Shown: positions 27,694 through 36,528, counted from the stretch's first letter. The stretch is 64,000 nucleotides of DNA from Chryseobacterium pennipullorum (GCF_003384725.1 NZ_QNVV01000007.1:62001-126000), one strand, 5' to 3'. Made by a program: numbers and translations. The notes: a model not told the origin generated them from the letters alone.

Positions 27694-28524
27694 TTATATT
27701 TCGGCATAATGCACTTTGTACTTTTTCATAAAAAGATAATAAAACAAAGAAAAAAGGACAAGTCCTACGGCCAGAATAAGCCATTCGGAAACATTAAAAA
27801 CTTTTGCAAAACTTTCTTCTTTACCATACAGTACCAATAATGAAAGTGTCAGATTATTGAACGCATGAAGCAGTATGGGCATCAATAAAGATTTAGTCTT
27901 ATGATATACGACTCCCAGTACACATCCCAGCATCACAGCGCTGATAAACTGCCATGGATTTCCGTGAACCACACCGAAAATAATCGCGGCATATAAAATT
28001 GCCTTCCAAGGTTCAACTCCTTTATTAATCAACCCCTTCTGAATAATACCTCTGAAAATAACCTCCTCAAAAACCGGAGCCATGATCACAGTCATGATGA
28101 TCATCACCACAGGATCGTCAGTCAGCTGGTTCATCAGCTGGACGAAATATTCATAAAAATCCCCAAAAAAAGGTCCGGTAGTGGGAATAAGCGAGGCAAC
28201 AAATTCTGAGATAAACATCATCCCCGCCATCATAGGAAAAATAAGAAGATAGGTATAAAAATTAACTGATGAAAGGTTGAAATTAAGTTTCTTTCCTGTT
28301 GTCCGTCTCACGATAAAAAAATCAAAAAAAGCAATTGCTGTAAGGAATCCTACAGAGTTGGCTACCATCAGAAACCATTCTTTCAGCTCGAGATTTTCTT
28401 TGAAAACAATCTTCCAAAAAGTACTGAAGAAAGAGACAGCCATTGTTCCGGCAAACAAACCTACTACTAAAGCAACAGCGCCCAGCCATGTAAAAGTAAA
28501 CTTTGGATACCTGCTATTTTCCAT
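27694..28524 (-). CDS. CPBP family intramembrane glutamic endopeptidase
   Basis: This 276-aa polytopic membrane protein has about seven to eight hydrophobic segments and the three CPBP/Abi motifs. Motif 1 is 'APVFEEVIFRGIIQKGL' (catalytic Glu pair and Arg, near residue 150), motif 2 'FGVVHGNPWQF' and motif 3 'LLHAFNNLTL'. Relatives cleave membrane-embedded substrates such as prenylated proteins or act in bacteriocin immunity. The substrate here is unknown. A promoter with ideal spacing lies upstream and rdgB follows by about 40 bp. Confidence 0.88.
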   Translation of the reverse strand: MENSRYPKFTFTWLGAVALVVGLFAGTMAVSFFSTFWKIVFKENLELKEWFLMVANSVGFLTAIAFFDFFIVRRTTGKKLNFNLSSVNFYTYLLIFPMMAGMMFISEFVASLIPTTGPFFGDFYEYFVQLMNQLTDDPVVMIIMTVIMAPVFEEVIFRGIIQKGLINKGVEPWKAILYAAIIFGVVHGNPWQFISAVMLGCVLGVVYHKTKSLLMPILLHAFNNLTLSLLVLYGKEESFAKVFNVSEWLILAVGLVLFSLFYYLFMKKYKVHYAEI

Positions 28525-28549
28525 TCTTTTTTTGTAAATTTTATGGAAA

Positions 28550-28580
28550 CAAAGATAATTTTTTTGAATGCTACAGGCAA
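28550..28580 (-). promoter_or_regulatory. promoter of the CPBP protease gene
   Basis: On the minus strand TTG (28580-28578), 20 bp, then TATCTTTG (28557-28550), a TAnnTTTG -7 element. It gives a leader of roughly 20 nt before the ATG at 28524. Confidence 0.65.
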
Positions 28581-28616
28581 CTAAAAAAGAAAATACTTAA
28601 ATTAGCTCCCCCCACC

Positions 28617-29339
28617 ATGAATACTATCAAAACAAATACTGAACTGTCATTTCAGGGCGCTGAATCCAAAATCAACCGATTTGCCACTTCGATCCTGCAG
28701 ACCACTTTTTTTGGGATGCTGCTTGCAGTTTTTATCATTTTTGTTCTCGGCCCCGCTTATGGGATCTGGAAAAGAGGAATTGACGCTATGCTTTTAGTGG
28801 CGTTGTTATGCTGGGGAATTTCCCTGCTGATCTTAATTCCTGCGATCCGGTATTATATTATAAAAAGAAAAAGCCTCGCAAGCAAAATTACTGTTGATCA
28901 TACGGGGCTCTTTTGGTACAACTCAAAAAATGAAATTGTAGAACAAATACTGTATACGGAACTTCACCCTTCAAAGCAAAATTTTGATCTCAATACAGTA
29001 ACAACAGTTGGCGGAAGTCTGGTCCCCCTGCTTGAGCTTACAGTAAAACGGGATAAAATAGAGGAAGAGGTGACACAACGAATCGATATGAACCTTCCCC
29101 TTTATGTGGTAAAGAATAAAAGTACATTATACGCCCATTTTATGCAGGGAATTGCGATATTCCGCCCGGATTTAAAAATAAACCCTGTAGCTCTGAAAAG
29201 CTTCTCCATTGATCCTGACACGTGGAAAGTTAAAGGTAAGGGAATTTCATGGGGAGGCTGGCTCCTGATCCTGACAGCGCTTATCCTCACCGGTATTCTT
29301 ATAAGTATTCCATTTTTATTTTTTAAAATAGAAAACTGA
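28617..29339 (+). CDS. unrecognised membrane protein with PH-like central region
   Basis: I do not recognise this 240-aa protein. It has two adjacent transmembrane helices near the N terminus ('FFGMLLAVFIIFVLGPAYGI', 'LLVALLCWGISLLILIPA'), a soluble beta-rich middle section ('SKITVDHTGLFWYNSKNEIV', 'LELTVKRDKIEEEV') and a C-terminal transmembrane helix ('GGWLLILTALILTGILISIP'). The arrangement resembles bacterial proteins with a PH-like domain between helices, but this is only a shape comparison. The frame is open to 28503, which would overlap the divergent CPBP gene and its promoter; ATG 28617 removes that conflict. Confidence 0.65.
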   Translation: MNTIKTNTELSFQGAESKINRFATSILQTTFFGMLLAVFIIFVLGPAYGIWKRGIDAMLLVALLCWGISLLILIPAIRYYIIKRKSLASKITVDHTGLFWYNSKNEIVEQILYTELHPSKQNFDLNTVTTVGGSLVPLLELTVKRDKIEEEVTQRIDMNLPLYVVKNKSTLYAHFMQGIAIFRPDLKINPVALKSFSIDPDTWKVKGKGISWGGWLLILTALILTGILISIPFLFFKIEN

Positions 29340-29401
29340 CAGGACAGAAAGTTTCCAAACCATACCATCCGAGTGATAAACCAGTCACTTATTTTGTAAT
29401 T

Positions 29402-29409
29402 TAAATTTG
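29402..29409 (+). promoter_or_regulatory. -7 element upstream of prfC
   Basis: TAAATTTG matches TAnnTTTG, 45 bp before the prfC ATG. No clear TTG stands at the expected -33 distance. Confidence 0.4.
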
Positions 29410-29454
29410 AAAACCTCGTAAAAAATCACGATTTTTGCAACTTCAAAATACGAT

Positions 29455-31053
29455 ATGTCAGACTTACTCAAAGAAATACAAAAAAGAAAGACCTTCGGGA
29501 TCATTTCCCACCCGGATGCCGGAAAAACAACCCTTACGGAAAAGTTACTTCTTTTCGGGGGAGCTATTCAGGAAGCAGGTGCGGTAAAATCCAATAAAAT
29601 AAAAAAAGGAGCTACCTCCGACTTTATGGAAATCGAAAGACAGAGAGGGATCTCTGTAGCGACTTCCGTATTGGCATTTGAATATAGAGACCATAAGATC
29701 AATATCCTTGATACACCCGGTCACAAAGATTTTGCTGAAGATACTTACCGAACTTTAACGGCAGTAGATTCGGTAATTGTAGTGATCGACGTTGCCAAAG
29801 GGGTTGAGGAACAAACTGAAAAGCTGGTTAAGGTTTGCAGAATGAGAAACATCCCGATGCTGGTCTTCATCAATAAACTTGACCGTGAAGGGAAGGATGC
29901 TTTTGACCTTCTGGATGAAGTGGAACAGAAATTAGGATTGACGGTTTGCCCATTGTCTCTGCCTATTGGTATGGGAAGTGATTTTCAGGGAATTTATAAT
30001 ATCTGGGAAAACAATATTCAGCTGTTCTTAGAAGAGAAAAAACAGAAAGTTGGTGATTCGATAAGGTTTGATGATATTAATGATGCTTCTATTGACGAAG
30101 TTATTGGCGAAAAAGCGGCAGGGACTTTAAGAGAAGAGCTTGACCTGATTCAGTCTGTCTATCCTGAATTCAGCAGAGAGGATTATATGAAAGGTGATCT
30201 ACAACCGGTTTTCTTTGGCTCTGCTTTGAATAATTTTGGGGTGCGTGAATTACTGGATGCTTTTATTGACATTGCTCCAATGCCACAGCCGAAAGAAAGT
30301 GATACCCGCCTGGTAAAACCAGAAGAAAATAATTTTACAGGATTTGTTTTCAAAATTCATGCTAATATGGATCCGAAGCACAGAGATAGACTCGCGTTTG
30401 TAAAGATTGTTTCGGGAACATTCAAAAGAAACGAGAATTACCTGTTGGTAAGGGAAGGCAAAAAAATGAAATTCTCTTCTCCCAATGCATTCTTTGCTGA
30501 TAAAAAAGAAGTTGTGGAAGAAAGTTTCCCTGGTGACATCGTAGGTCTTCATGATACGGGAAGTTTCAGAATCGGTGATACCCTTACCGGTGGTGAAAAG
30601 CTAAGTTTCAAAGGAATTCCGAGCTTCTCCCCTGAACATTTCCGTTATATCAATAACAATGATCCACTTAAAGCTAAGCAATTGGCCAAGGGTATTGATC
30701 AGCTGATGGACGAAGGAGTTGCCCAGCTGTTTACCCTGGAAATGAACGGAAGAAAGATCATCGGTACTGTAGGTGCACTTCAGTATGAGGTTATCCAATA
30801 CCGTCTGGAACATGAATATGGTGCAAAATGTACGTACGAGCCTCTTTCTATGCACAAGGCATGTTGGGTGGAAGCTGATGAGAAATCTGAAGAATTTAAA
30901 GAATTTGCAAGGCTGAAACAAAGGTTCCTCGCAAGAGACAAATATAACCAGCTGGTCTTCTTAGCAGACTCTTCATTTACCATTCATATGACGCAGGAGA
31001 AGTTTCCGAATGTGAAGCTGCACTTCATCAGTGAATTCCAAGATCATCAATAA
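29455..31053 (+). CDS. prfC: peptide chain release factor 3
   Basis: This 532-aa translational GTPase recycles class I release factors from the ribosome after termination. The G motifs are complete: 'HPDAGKTTLTEKLLL' (P loop), 'QRGISVATSVLAFEY' (switch I), 'DTPGHKDFAEDTYR' (G3) and 'INKLDREGKDAFD' (G4). Domains II and III follow, including 'GALQYEVIQYRLEHEYGA', typical of RF3 rather than EF-G. The length equals that of the E. coli protein within a few residues. It is monocistronic, with a -7 element 45 bp upstream and a terminator after the stop. Confidence 0.96.
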   Translation: MSDLLKEIQKRKTFGIISHPDAGKTTLTEKLLLFGGAIQEAGAVKSNKIKKGATSDFMEIERQRGISVATSVLAFEYRDHKINILDTPGHKDFAEDTYRTLTAVDSVIVVIDVAKGVEEQTEKLVKVCRMRNIPMLVFINKLDREGKDAFDLLDEVEQKLGLTVCPLSLPIGMGSDFQGIYNIWENNIQLFLEEKKQKVGDSIRFDDINDASIDEVIGEKAAGTLREELDLIQSVYPEFSREDYMKGDLQPVFFGSALNNFGVRELLDAFIDIAPMPQPKESDTRLVKPEENNFTGFVFKIHANMDPKHRDRLAFVKIVSGTFKRNENYLLVREGKKMKFSSPNAFFADKKEVVEESFPGDIVGLHDTGSFRIGDTLTGGEKLSFKGIPSFSPEHFRYINNNDPLKAKQLAKGIDQLMDEGVAQLFTLEMNGRKIIGTVGALQYEVIQYRLEHEYGAKCTYEPLSMHKACWVEADEKSEEFKEFARLKQRFLARDKYNQLVFLADSSFTIHMTQEKFPNVKLHFISEFQDHQ

Positions 31054-31077
31054 AAAGCAAAATTGCTGAAAAGATAC

Positions 31078-31107
31078 ATCCGTAGAAATTTTCTGCGGAT
31101 TTTTTTT
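31078..31107 (+). terminator. terminator of prfC
   Basis: An 8-bp stem with one G-U pair (31078-31085 with 31093-31100) can be extended by AAA/TTT and is followed by seven T residues. Confidence 0.75.
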
Positions 31108-31340
31108 ATCCCTACCCTTTGGCTATCCTCTAAACTTTTCGCTGTTTAAGAGTCGCTCCGTGTACCGGCTCAGCACTCTATATCATAATAAAGATCGACG
31201 AACTTACTTTGTAAATCTCTTGTAAATAAAATACAAAATACTGATATACAGCTATTTAAAACTTTACCGATACAATACATTCTATTTACAAATGCTTCAG
31301 CGGCTTCCTTCCTAATTTTACTTCATCAAAAATTAATAGT
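31108..31340. other. intergenic region before the DUF4349 lipoprotein gene
   Basis: Beyond the prfC terminator the stretch is AT-rich with no open frame of interest. I find no exact TAnnTTTG element close to the next start, so the promoter of the DUF4349 gene is not identified. Confidence 0.5.
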
Positions 31341-32264
31341 ATGAAAAAGTTTATATTACTAGCCGTAGTATCCGGTACATTTATTATGTGTAAAAAGGGG
31401 GCTCCCCAGTCTCAGATTGAAGAAGCTTCGCGCTCTATGGACAGTGTCTCCGTTGTCACTGCAGAAGCCATAGACCACGCAAGCCAGACCGCGAATCAGG
31501 TCATGGACTCAGCCAGCATTAAAATAAAAGATTTTGAAAACACAAGTAATAGCATCCGGGAAAAAATAGAAAACACCTCCAAAGTGGTGGACTCCCTGTC
31601 TGACAAGATTGCATCAACACGCCTGGAGTCAAAAGTGGGCAAAGAAGATTCTGCCACAAAGAAAACTGAAAAAATTGTGGTCAACGTGCCAGCTCCGAAA
31701 GTCATCAGAGAAACTAAGGTTATTTATAAAGAAAAGCCTAAAAATGACCGTTACGAACTCAATATTAAAGACAGGATGGTAAAGTCAGGATACCTTTCCA
31801 TTAAAGCGGATCATTCAGAAACAGTAAAGGAAATCATCAGGGAAGAAGCCGTTAAGAATAACGGATACATTAAAAGCGAAAACCTTTCTTATGTAGAATC
31901 TGCCAGCCGCCAGGAAGAAGATAAGAAACTCTACACCATGGACATCAAAGTACCCATCCAGCATTTCGACGGGCTGATGGATGCTCTTAGCCATACGATC
32001 GGAGATATTGAGACCAAAGATATTCAGGTTTCAGGGCATCAGTACACAGACAATACCATCTGCACGATCAATGTAAGCATTCTGGATAAGACAGGCGCTG
32101 AAATGGAACCTAAAACTTTTGGGGGAAAATCTCTTGCAGCCATTTCATCAGGATGGGATGTTATTACTTCTATTTTCCTGTTTCTTCTTCCGCTGTGGCC
32201 GGTGTTTCTGATCGGGGGTATCGGATATTATTTTTTTAAAAAGAAGAAACAACAAAATTCCTGA
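31341..32264 (+). CDS. DUF4349 domain lipoprotein
   Basis: This 307-aa protein has a lipoprotein signal with 'TFIMC' (Cys about residue 17) and a long helical segment rich in charged and small residues (about 25-95). A DUF4349 domain follows, beginning 'MVKSGYLSIKADHSETVKEI', with 'NNGYIKSENLSYVES' and 'MDIKVPIQHFDGLMDALSH'. A C-terminal transmembrane helix ('IFLFLLPLWPVFLIGGIGYY') and basic tail close the protein. DUF4349 proteins are membrane-tethered and poorly characterised; the C-terminal helix means the protein may be anchored at both ends. It is alone on its transcript, bounded by terminators. Confidence 0.85.
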   Translation: MKKFILLAVVSGTFIMCKKGAPQSQIEEASRSMDSVSVVTAEAIDHASQTANQVMDSASIKIKDFENTSNSIREKIENTSKVVDSLSDKIASTRLESKVGKEDSATKKTEKIVVNVPAPKVIRETKVIYKEKPKNDRYELNIKDRMVKSGYLSIKADHSETVKEIIREEAVKNNGYIKSENLSYVESASRQEEDKKLYTMDIKVPIQHFDGLMDALSHTIGDIETKDIQVSGHQYTDNTICTINVSILDKTGAEMEPKTFGGKSLAAISSGWDVITSIFLFLLPLWPVFLIGGIGYYFFKKKKQQNS

Positions 32265-32286
32265 GGACAATTCTCACCAGAATTCA

Positions 32287-32316
32287 AAATCCATCTTTCG
32301 TTGATGGATTTTTTGT
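32287..32316 (+). terminator. terminator of the DUF4349 gene
   Basis: A perfect 7-bp stem (32289-32295 with 32303-32309) extends by A-T pairs, with a TTTCGTT loop and T residues after it. Confidence 0.75.
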
Positions 32317-32370
32317 TGTGGATATTTATATTTTTATTTTAAATGTAATGATCTGCGGAACGAGTATTTT

Positions 32371-32690
32371 AGGTTTTGGCTAAAGCCGGAGCAGAACTAT
32401 ATTTATTTGAATGGGCTGAAGCCCATTCCTATTGATCAACATAGCGTTTAGACTTTTAAATCTGTGATTTGCTGAAGAGATCTATTGCAGGTTTTGGTTA
32501 AAATTCGAGGAAGAAATATATCTATTTGAATTTAAATAAACTGAAGTCCATTCCTATTGATCAACATAGCATTTAGACTTTTAAATCTCTGATTTGCCGA
32601 AGAGATCTATTACAGGTTTTGGTGAAAGCTGAAATGATGGATTTATTTATTTGAATGGAAAAACCCCACCTATTGATAAGCAGGGCATGG
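32371..32690. repeat. imperfect tandem repeats of about 120 bp
   Basis: Three units begin with AGGTTTTGG at 32371, 32489 and 32614 (118 bp, 125 bp and a partial). They share the words CCTATTGATCAACATAGC, TTTAGACTTTTAAATCT and GAAGAGATCTATT. Unit 1 contains the palindrome AATGGGCTGAAGCCCATT (32410-32427), followed by CCTATTGA. The same palindrome with a variant core recurs at 36573. No open reading frame covers the array. It looks like a dispersed intergenic repeat family, with the palindrome intact only in the first unit. Confidence 0.75.
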
Positions 32691-32713
32691 GGTGCTGTTT
32701 AGAAGACTAACAT

Positions 32714-32796
32714 AGCCCCGATAGTAGCGGTTACCCCACAGCAAGCACGGCCCCTGAGCTGGCGCGAGGAGTATGAGTGGATAGCGGGAATAGCTC
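32714..32796 (+). ncRNA. candidate structured RNA (flavobacterial AGCCCCG...GCGGGAATAGCTC element)
   Basis: The 83-nt segment opens with AGCCCCGATAGTAGCGG and closes with GGATAGCGGGAATAGCTC. The ends pair: AGC (32714-32716) with GCT (32793-32795) and CCCG (32717-32720) with CGGG (32785-32788), with a bulged AATA. It is markedly richer in G and C than its surroundings. The opening and closing words match a recurrent flavobacterial intergenic element I remember, possibly the flavo-1 RNA motif. That identity is from memory and was not tested with a covariance model. It lies between a plus-strand lipoprotein gene and a minus-strand gene, so its promoter is unclear. Confidence 0.5.
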
Positions 32797-32800
32797 GTGA

Positions 32801-32827
32801 AAAGAAAAAGCTCCCGTAAACGGAAGC
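32801..32827 (-). terminator. terminator of the small membrane protein gene at 32835
   Basis: An 8-bp stem with one wobble pair (32810-32817 with 32820-32827) is followed on the minus strand by a T-rich run. It begins only 8 bp past the stop of the gene. Confidence 0.7.
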
Positions 32828-32834
32828 CTTTCAG

Positions 32835-33200
32835 TTATTTCATGTTCACTACTTTGTCTACGACAAACTTTGTATTTCCTCTCCAGGGAAGAGCCCCATT
32901 GTACTCTTTGTAATGGAGATCGAATGTTTTCCCGCTATTGGTTTCCAGCTGTTTGAAAATTTCAGGATCATCAACAGAAAACTCAAACTCATAGCTTGTA
33001 ATGGTTCCTGTTTTTCCTTTTCCAAAGCCTTCCTGAATCAGTTTGCCTTCATATGTTTTGAAGACATAGCCTTTTTTCATAGCATAATTAAGGTATCCGG
33101 ACTTCACGCCTTCTCCGAAAACGAAAAAGTACTTATACCAGACAAATACTCCTAGCAACAGCAGTACGACACCGAGGGCGATCCACAAAGATTTTTTCAT
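32835..33200 (-). CDS. conserved membrane-anchored hypothetical protein
   Basis: The 121-aa product has one N-terminal transmembrane helix ('LWIALGVVLLLLGVFVWYKY') and a soluble domain of about 90 residues with 'GYVFKTYEGKLIQEGFG', 'SYEFEFSVDDPEIFKQLE' and 'FDLHYKEYNGALPWRGNTKF'. Relatives occur widely in Bacteroidetes; as I recall, some are mislabelled as 6-phosphogluconate dehydrogenase, an enzyme it clearly is not. The domain faces the periplasm if the helix is a signal anchor. Function unknown. It lies 22 bp after the acyl-CoA dehydrogenase gene on the same strand and is probably co-transcribed with it. Confidence 0.82.
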   Translation of the reverse strand: MKKSLWIALGVVLLLLGVFVWYKYFFVFGEGVKSGYLNYAMKKGYVFKTYEGKLIQEGFGKGKTGTITSYEFEFSVDDPEIFKQLETNSGKTFDLHYKEYNGALPWRGNTKFVVDKVVNMK

Positions 33201-33222
33201 AAGTAGTGTGTTTTAAAATTGT

Positions 33223-34362
33223 TTATTTTGCAATACTTCTGGAAATCACTATTTTCTGGATTTCAGAAGTTCCTTCATAGATCTGAGTGATTTTCGCATC
33301 TCTCATTAATCTTTCTACGTGATATTCTTTTACATATCCATATCCACCATGGATCTGTACAGCTTCAATAGTAGTATCCATTGCTACCTGAGAAGAATAC
33401 AATTTAGCCATAGCCCCACTTTCAGAGATATCTTTTCCAGCATCTTTCTCACATGCCGCCTTGAAGCAAAGCATTCTTGCCGCTGTGATCTGGGTCGCCA
33501 TATCTGCCAATTTGAATGCAATAGCCTGGTGGTTGATGATTTCTGTTTTGAACGCTTTTCTTGTTTTAGCATATTTCAATGCCAACTCATAAGCTCCTGA
33601 TGCGATTCCCAAGGCCTGGGAAGCAATCCCGATTCTACCCCCGTTCAGTACCGCCATAGCAAAGTTGAATCCGAATCCATCTTCTCCGATTCTGTTTTCT
33701 TTAGGAACTTTTACGTTATTAAAGATCAAAGAATGCGTATCACTTCCTCTGATTCCCAGTTTATCTTCTTTCAATCCGATTTCAAAACCTTCCCATCCTC
33801 TTTCTACGATGAAAGCGTTGATCCCTTTATGTTTTTTCTCCGGATCAGTCTGAGCGATCACGATATAATAAGTAGCTGTGCCCCCATTAGTGATCCAGTT
33901 TTTGATTCCGTTCAAAAGATAGTAATCCCCTTTATCTTCGGCAGTGGTTTTCTGAGAAGTTGCATCAGAACCTGCTTCCGGCTCAGATAATGCAAATGCT
34001 CCAATTACCTGTCCGCTTGCCAGTGGAGTAAGGTATTTTACCTTCTGCTCTTCAGAAGCAAATTTTTCAAGACCGGCACAAACCAATGAATTGTTTACAG
34101 ACATTACAACCGCTGCAGAAGCATCTATTTTTGCAATCTCCTCCATCGCCAGCACGTAAGAAACGCTATCCATCCCTGCACCGCCGTATTTTGGATCCAC
34201 CATCATTCCCAAAAGTCCCATTTCACCCATCTTCTTCACCTGTTCTGTAGGGAATTTCTGGTCACGGTCTCTTTCAATAACGCCAGGTAATAGTTCGTTC
34301 TGTGCAAAGTCTCTTGCTGCCTGCTGAATCATCAGCTGTTCTTCCGATAAATTAAAGTCCAT
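33223..34362 (-). CDS. acyl-CoA dehydrogenase
   Basis: This 379-aa flavoenzyme oxidises acyl-CoA to 2-enoyl-CoA in fatty-acid or branched-chain breakdown. The three-part fold is complete: N-terminal helices, the FAD-binding segment 'GAFALSEPEAGSDATSQKTT' with 'YYLLNGIKNWITNG', and the C-terminal helical domain. Near its end, 'TQIYEGTSEIQKIVISRSI' carries the catalytic Glu typical of short-chain enzymes, and 'VQIHGGYGYVKEYHVERLMR' is the standard motif. Chain-length preference cannot be read. It is divergent from an acyl-CoA synthetase gene across about 350 bp, fitting a shared role in fatty-acid use. Confidence 0.93.
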   Translation of the reverse strand: MDFNLSEEQLMIQQAARDFAQNELLPGVIERDRDQKFPTEQVKKMGEMGLLGMMVDPKYGGAGMDSVSYVLAMEEIAKIDASAAVVMSVNNSLVCAGLEKFASEEQKVKYLTPLASGQVIGAFALSEPEAGSDATSQKTTAEDKGDYYLLNGIKNWITNGGTATYYIVIAQTDPEKKHKGINAFIVERGWEGFEIGLKEDKLGIRGSDTHSLIFNNVKVPKENRIGEDGFGFNFAMAVLNGGRIGIASQALGIASGAYELALKYAKTRKAFKTEIINHQAIAFKLADMATQITAARMLCFKAACEKDAGKDISESGAMAKLYSSQVAMDTTIEAVQIHGGYGYVKEYHVERLMRDAKITQIYEGTSEIQKIVISRSIAK

Positions 34363-34716
34363 AAAAAAAATAATTAGATAGCCGTAAATTTACACTTTTT
34401 AAGCAAATCTGAAAAAATAAATTAGACGCTGAAAAACAGCCGGAACAAAGACAGATGAAAAGCTCTGATGATGCGGGATCAGAACTATTCCGAAAGCAGC
34501 TTGATATGAATATTGCAAGCTTGGAAAAAAAAATAAAATAGTTCCCGATTACGAAGTCGTGATTCAGCAGCAACCTCTCCCCTCCGCGCTTCAGGCACTC
34601 TTTTTGATGAAAATGTTATGGCAGGCATTCAACTTATTTTCAATTATCTAATTCTAGTTTTTGCAATTAAAAAAAATGCTTATATTTAGATTTCTTTATA
34701 AATTATTTAAAAAATC
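34363..34716. other. intergenic region between acyl-CoA dehydrogenase and acyl-CoA synthetase genes
   Basis: This 354-bp divergent spacer holds a plus-strand open stretch at 34413-34541 with coding-like content: 'LDAEKQPEQRQMKSSDDAGS' followed by a helical 'ELFRKQLDMNIASLEKKIK'. ATG 34455 would give a 28-aa peptide. It may be a relic of a lost helical protein. The rest is AT-rich, and no clean TAnnTTTG element is seen upstream of the synthetase start. Confidence 0.4.
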
Positions 34717-36495
34717 ATGACGATCAAGAGATTATTCGATATTCCACACTACGCTTTAGAAAAATATCCTAAAACGGATATGTTTGTCACCAAATACCAC
34801 GGCGAATGGAGAAAAACTTCCACTCAGGAGTTTATTAATGAAGGTAATAAGGTATCAAGAGGATTACTTAAGCTTGGTATAAAGCCGGGTGACAAGATCG
34901 CTCTGATTACCACGAATTCGCGTACGGAGTGGGCCATTATGGATTTCGGGCTTTCCCAGATTGGGGTAGTTTCCGTACCGGTGTATCCAAGTATTTCTCC
35001 TGAAGATTATGAGTTCATCTTCAATAATGCAGAAATTCAATACTGTTTTGTGTCTGATAAAGAACTTTTAAATAAAGTGATGAAGGTGAAGCATAATATT
35101 CCGAGCTTACAGGGAATTTTCACTTTTGATACGATAAGCGGTGCTGCCAACTGGAGCGAAATACTGGATCTTGGTAAGGATGAATCTACACAGATTGAGG
35201 TAGATGACCTCTCCAATGCTATCAATACCGAAGATCTTGCCACTATTATTTATACTTCCGGAACTACGGGAAGGCCAAAAGGCGTGATGCTTACCCACAA
35301 TAATATCGTTTCCAATGTGCTGGGTTCCATCCCAAGAATTCCTAAGAAGAGAAGCCTGGATTACAAAGAAACGAGAGCATTAAGTTTTCTTCCCATCTGT
35401 CATATTTTTGAAAGAATGCTTTTCTATCTTTACCAATACAACGGTTTTTCTCTTTATTTTGCTGAAAGCATTGAAAAAATGGGGGAAAACGTGAAGGAGG
35501 TAAAGCCCCATTATATGACCGTAGTACCAAGGCTTGTAGAAAAAGTATATGATAAGATCTACAATACAGGTTCTTCTGCCGGTGGACTGAAGTCTAAAAT
35601 ATTTTTCTGGGCATTGCAATTGATTTCGAAAAAGAAAGTCATCTCAAAACCATCTGGAATTCAGGAAATTATTGCAGATAAGCTGGTATTTTCTAAATGG
35701 AGAGAAGGTTTAGGAGGTGAAATCGTTACCCTCGTATCCGGATCAGCTGCCCTTTCCACCAGACTTAATCTGATGTTTCAGAACGCAGGAATCCCTATTT
35801 TGGAAGGATATGGTCTGACAGAAACTTCTCCTGTAATTTCCGTTAACAGCTTTGATAAAATGAAAGTGGGAACCGTAGGTATTCCGCTGGATAATTTAAA
35901 AGTGAAGATTCAGGAAGACGGTGAAATTACGGTGAAAGGACCATCTGTTTTCAAAGGGTACTTCCAGAATGAAGAAATGACCAAAGAAGCTTTTACAGAA
36001 GACGGTTTTTTCAAAACGGGAGATATAGGCCATATCGACAGTGACGGATTCTTACAGATTACCGACCGTAAAAAAGAAATGTTCAAAACATCCGGAGGAA
36101 AATATATTGCCCCACAAACCATTGAGAATTTAGCAAAAGCATCTAAATTCATCGAACAGATCATGGTCGTAGGCGATGGAGAAAAAATGCCTTGTGCCCT
36201 AGTACAACCTGATTTTGAGTTTGCTAAGAATTGGGCGATGAGAAACAACCTCAACATCGGTTCTACTCCTGCAGAAATTGCAAAAAGTGCAGAATTGAAA
36301 CAGAGAATTGAAAAAGAAATCGACGGGATTAATGAACACCTTGGAAACTGGGAAAAAATTAAGAAAATTGAGCTTACCCCTGAGGTTTGGAGCATTGAAA
36401 CCGGACTTCTGACTCCTACGCTGAAATTAAAGAGAAAGGCTGTAAAAGAAAAGTTTATGAGTCTTTACAATAAGATGTATGAGCATCATGAATAA
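34717..36495 (+). CDS. long-chain acyl-CoA synthetase (AMP-forming)
   Basis: The 592-aa enzyme activates fatty acids with ATP to acyl-AMP and then acyl-CoA. The adenylate-forming motifs are present: 'IIYTSGTTGRPKGVMLTHNN' (P loop), 'LEGYGLTETSPVISVN' (A5), 'FFKTGDIGHIDSDGFLQITD' with 'RKKEMFKTSGGKYIAPQTIE', and a C-terminal lid domain. The layout is that of the FadD15/long-chain type found in Bacteroidetes. Together with the divergent acyl-CoA dehydrogenase it suggests a fatty-acid activation and oxidation module. It ends at a strong terminator. Confidence 0.93.
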   Translation: MTIKRLFDIPHYALEKYPKTDMFVTKYHGEWRKTSTQEFINEGNKVSRGLLKLGIKPGDKIALITTNSRTEWAIMDFGLSQIGVVSVPVYPSISPEDYEFIFNNAEIQYCFVSDKELLNKVMKVKHNIPSLQGIFTFDTISGAANWSEILDLGKDESTQIEVDDLSNAINTEDLATIIYTSGTTGRPKGVMLTHNNIVSNVLGSIPRIPKKRSLDYKETRALSFLPICHIFERMLFYLYQYNGFSLYFAESIEKMGENVKEVKPHYMTVVPRLVEKVYDKIYNTGSSAGGLKSKIFFWALQLISKKKVISKPSGIQEIIADKLVFSKWREGLGGEIVTLVSGSAALSTRLNLMFQNAGIPILEGYGLTETSPVISVNSFDKMKVGTVGIPLDNLKVKIQEDGEITVKGPSVFKGYFQNEEMTKEAFTEDGFFKTGDIGHIDSDGFLQITDRKKEMFKTSGGKYIAPQTIENLAKASKFIEQIMVVGDGEKMPCALVQPDFEFAKNWAMRNNLNIGSTPAEIAKSAELKQRIEKEIDGINEHLGNWEKIKKIELTPEVWSIETGLLTPTLKLKRKAVKEKFMSLYNKMYEHHE

Positions 36496-36501
36496 AATAG
36501 T

Positions 36502-36528
36502 AACCGCTTCGTTTGAAGCGGTTTTTTT
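36502..36528 (+). terminator. terminator of the acyl-CoA synthetase gene
   Basis: A perfect 9-bp stem (36502-36510 with 36515-36523) has a GTTT loop and is followed by T residues. Confidence 0.85.

Noticed and set aside
35910..36395. A 161-aa minus-strand frame opposite the acyl-CoA synthetase
   Set aside because: It is a shadow of a gene with complete adenylation motifs.
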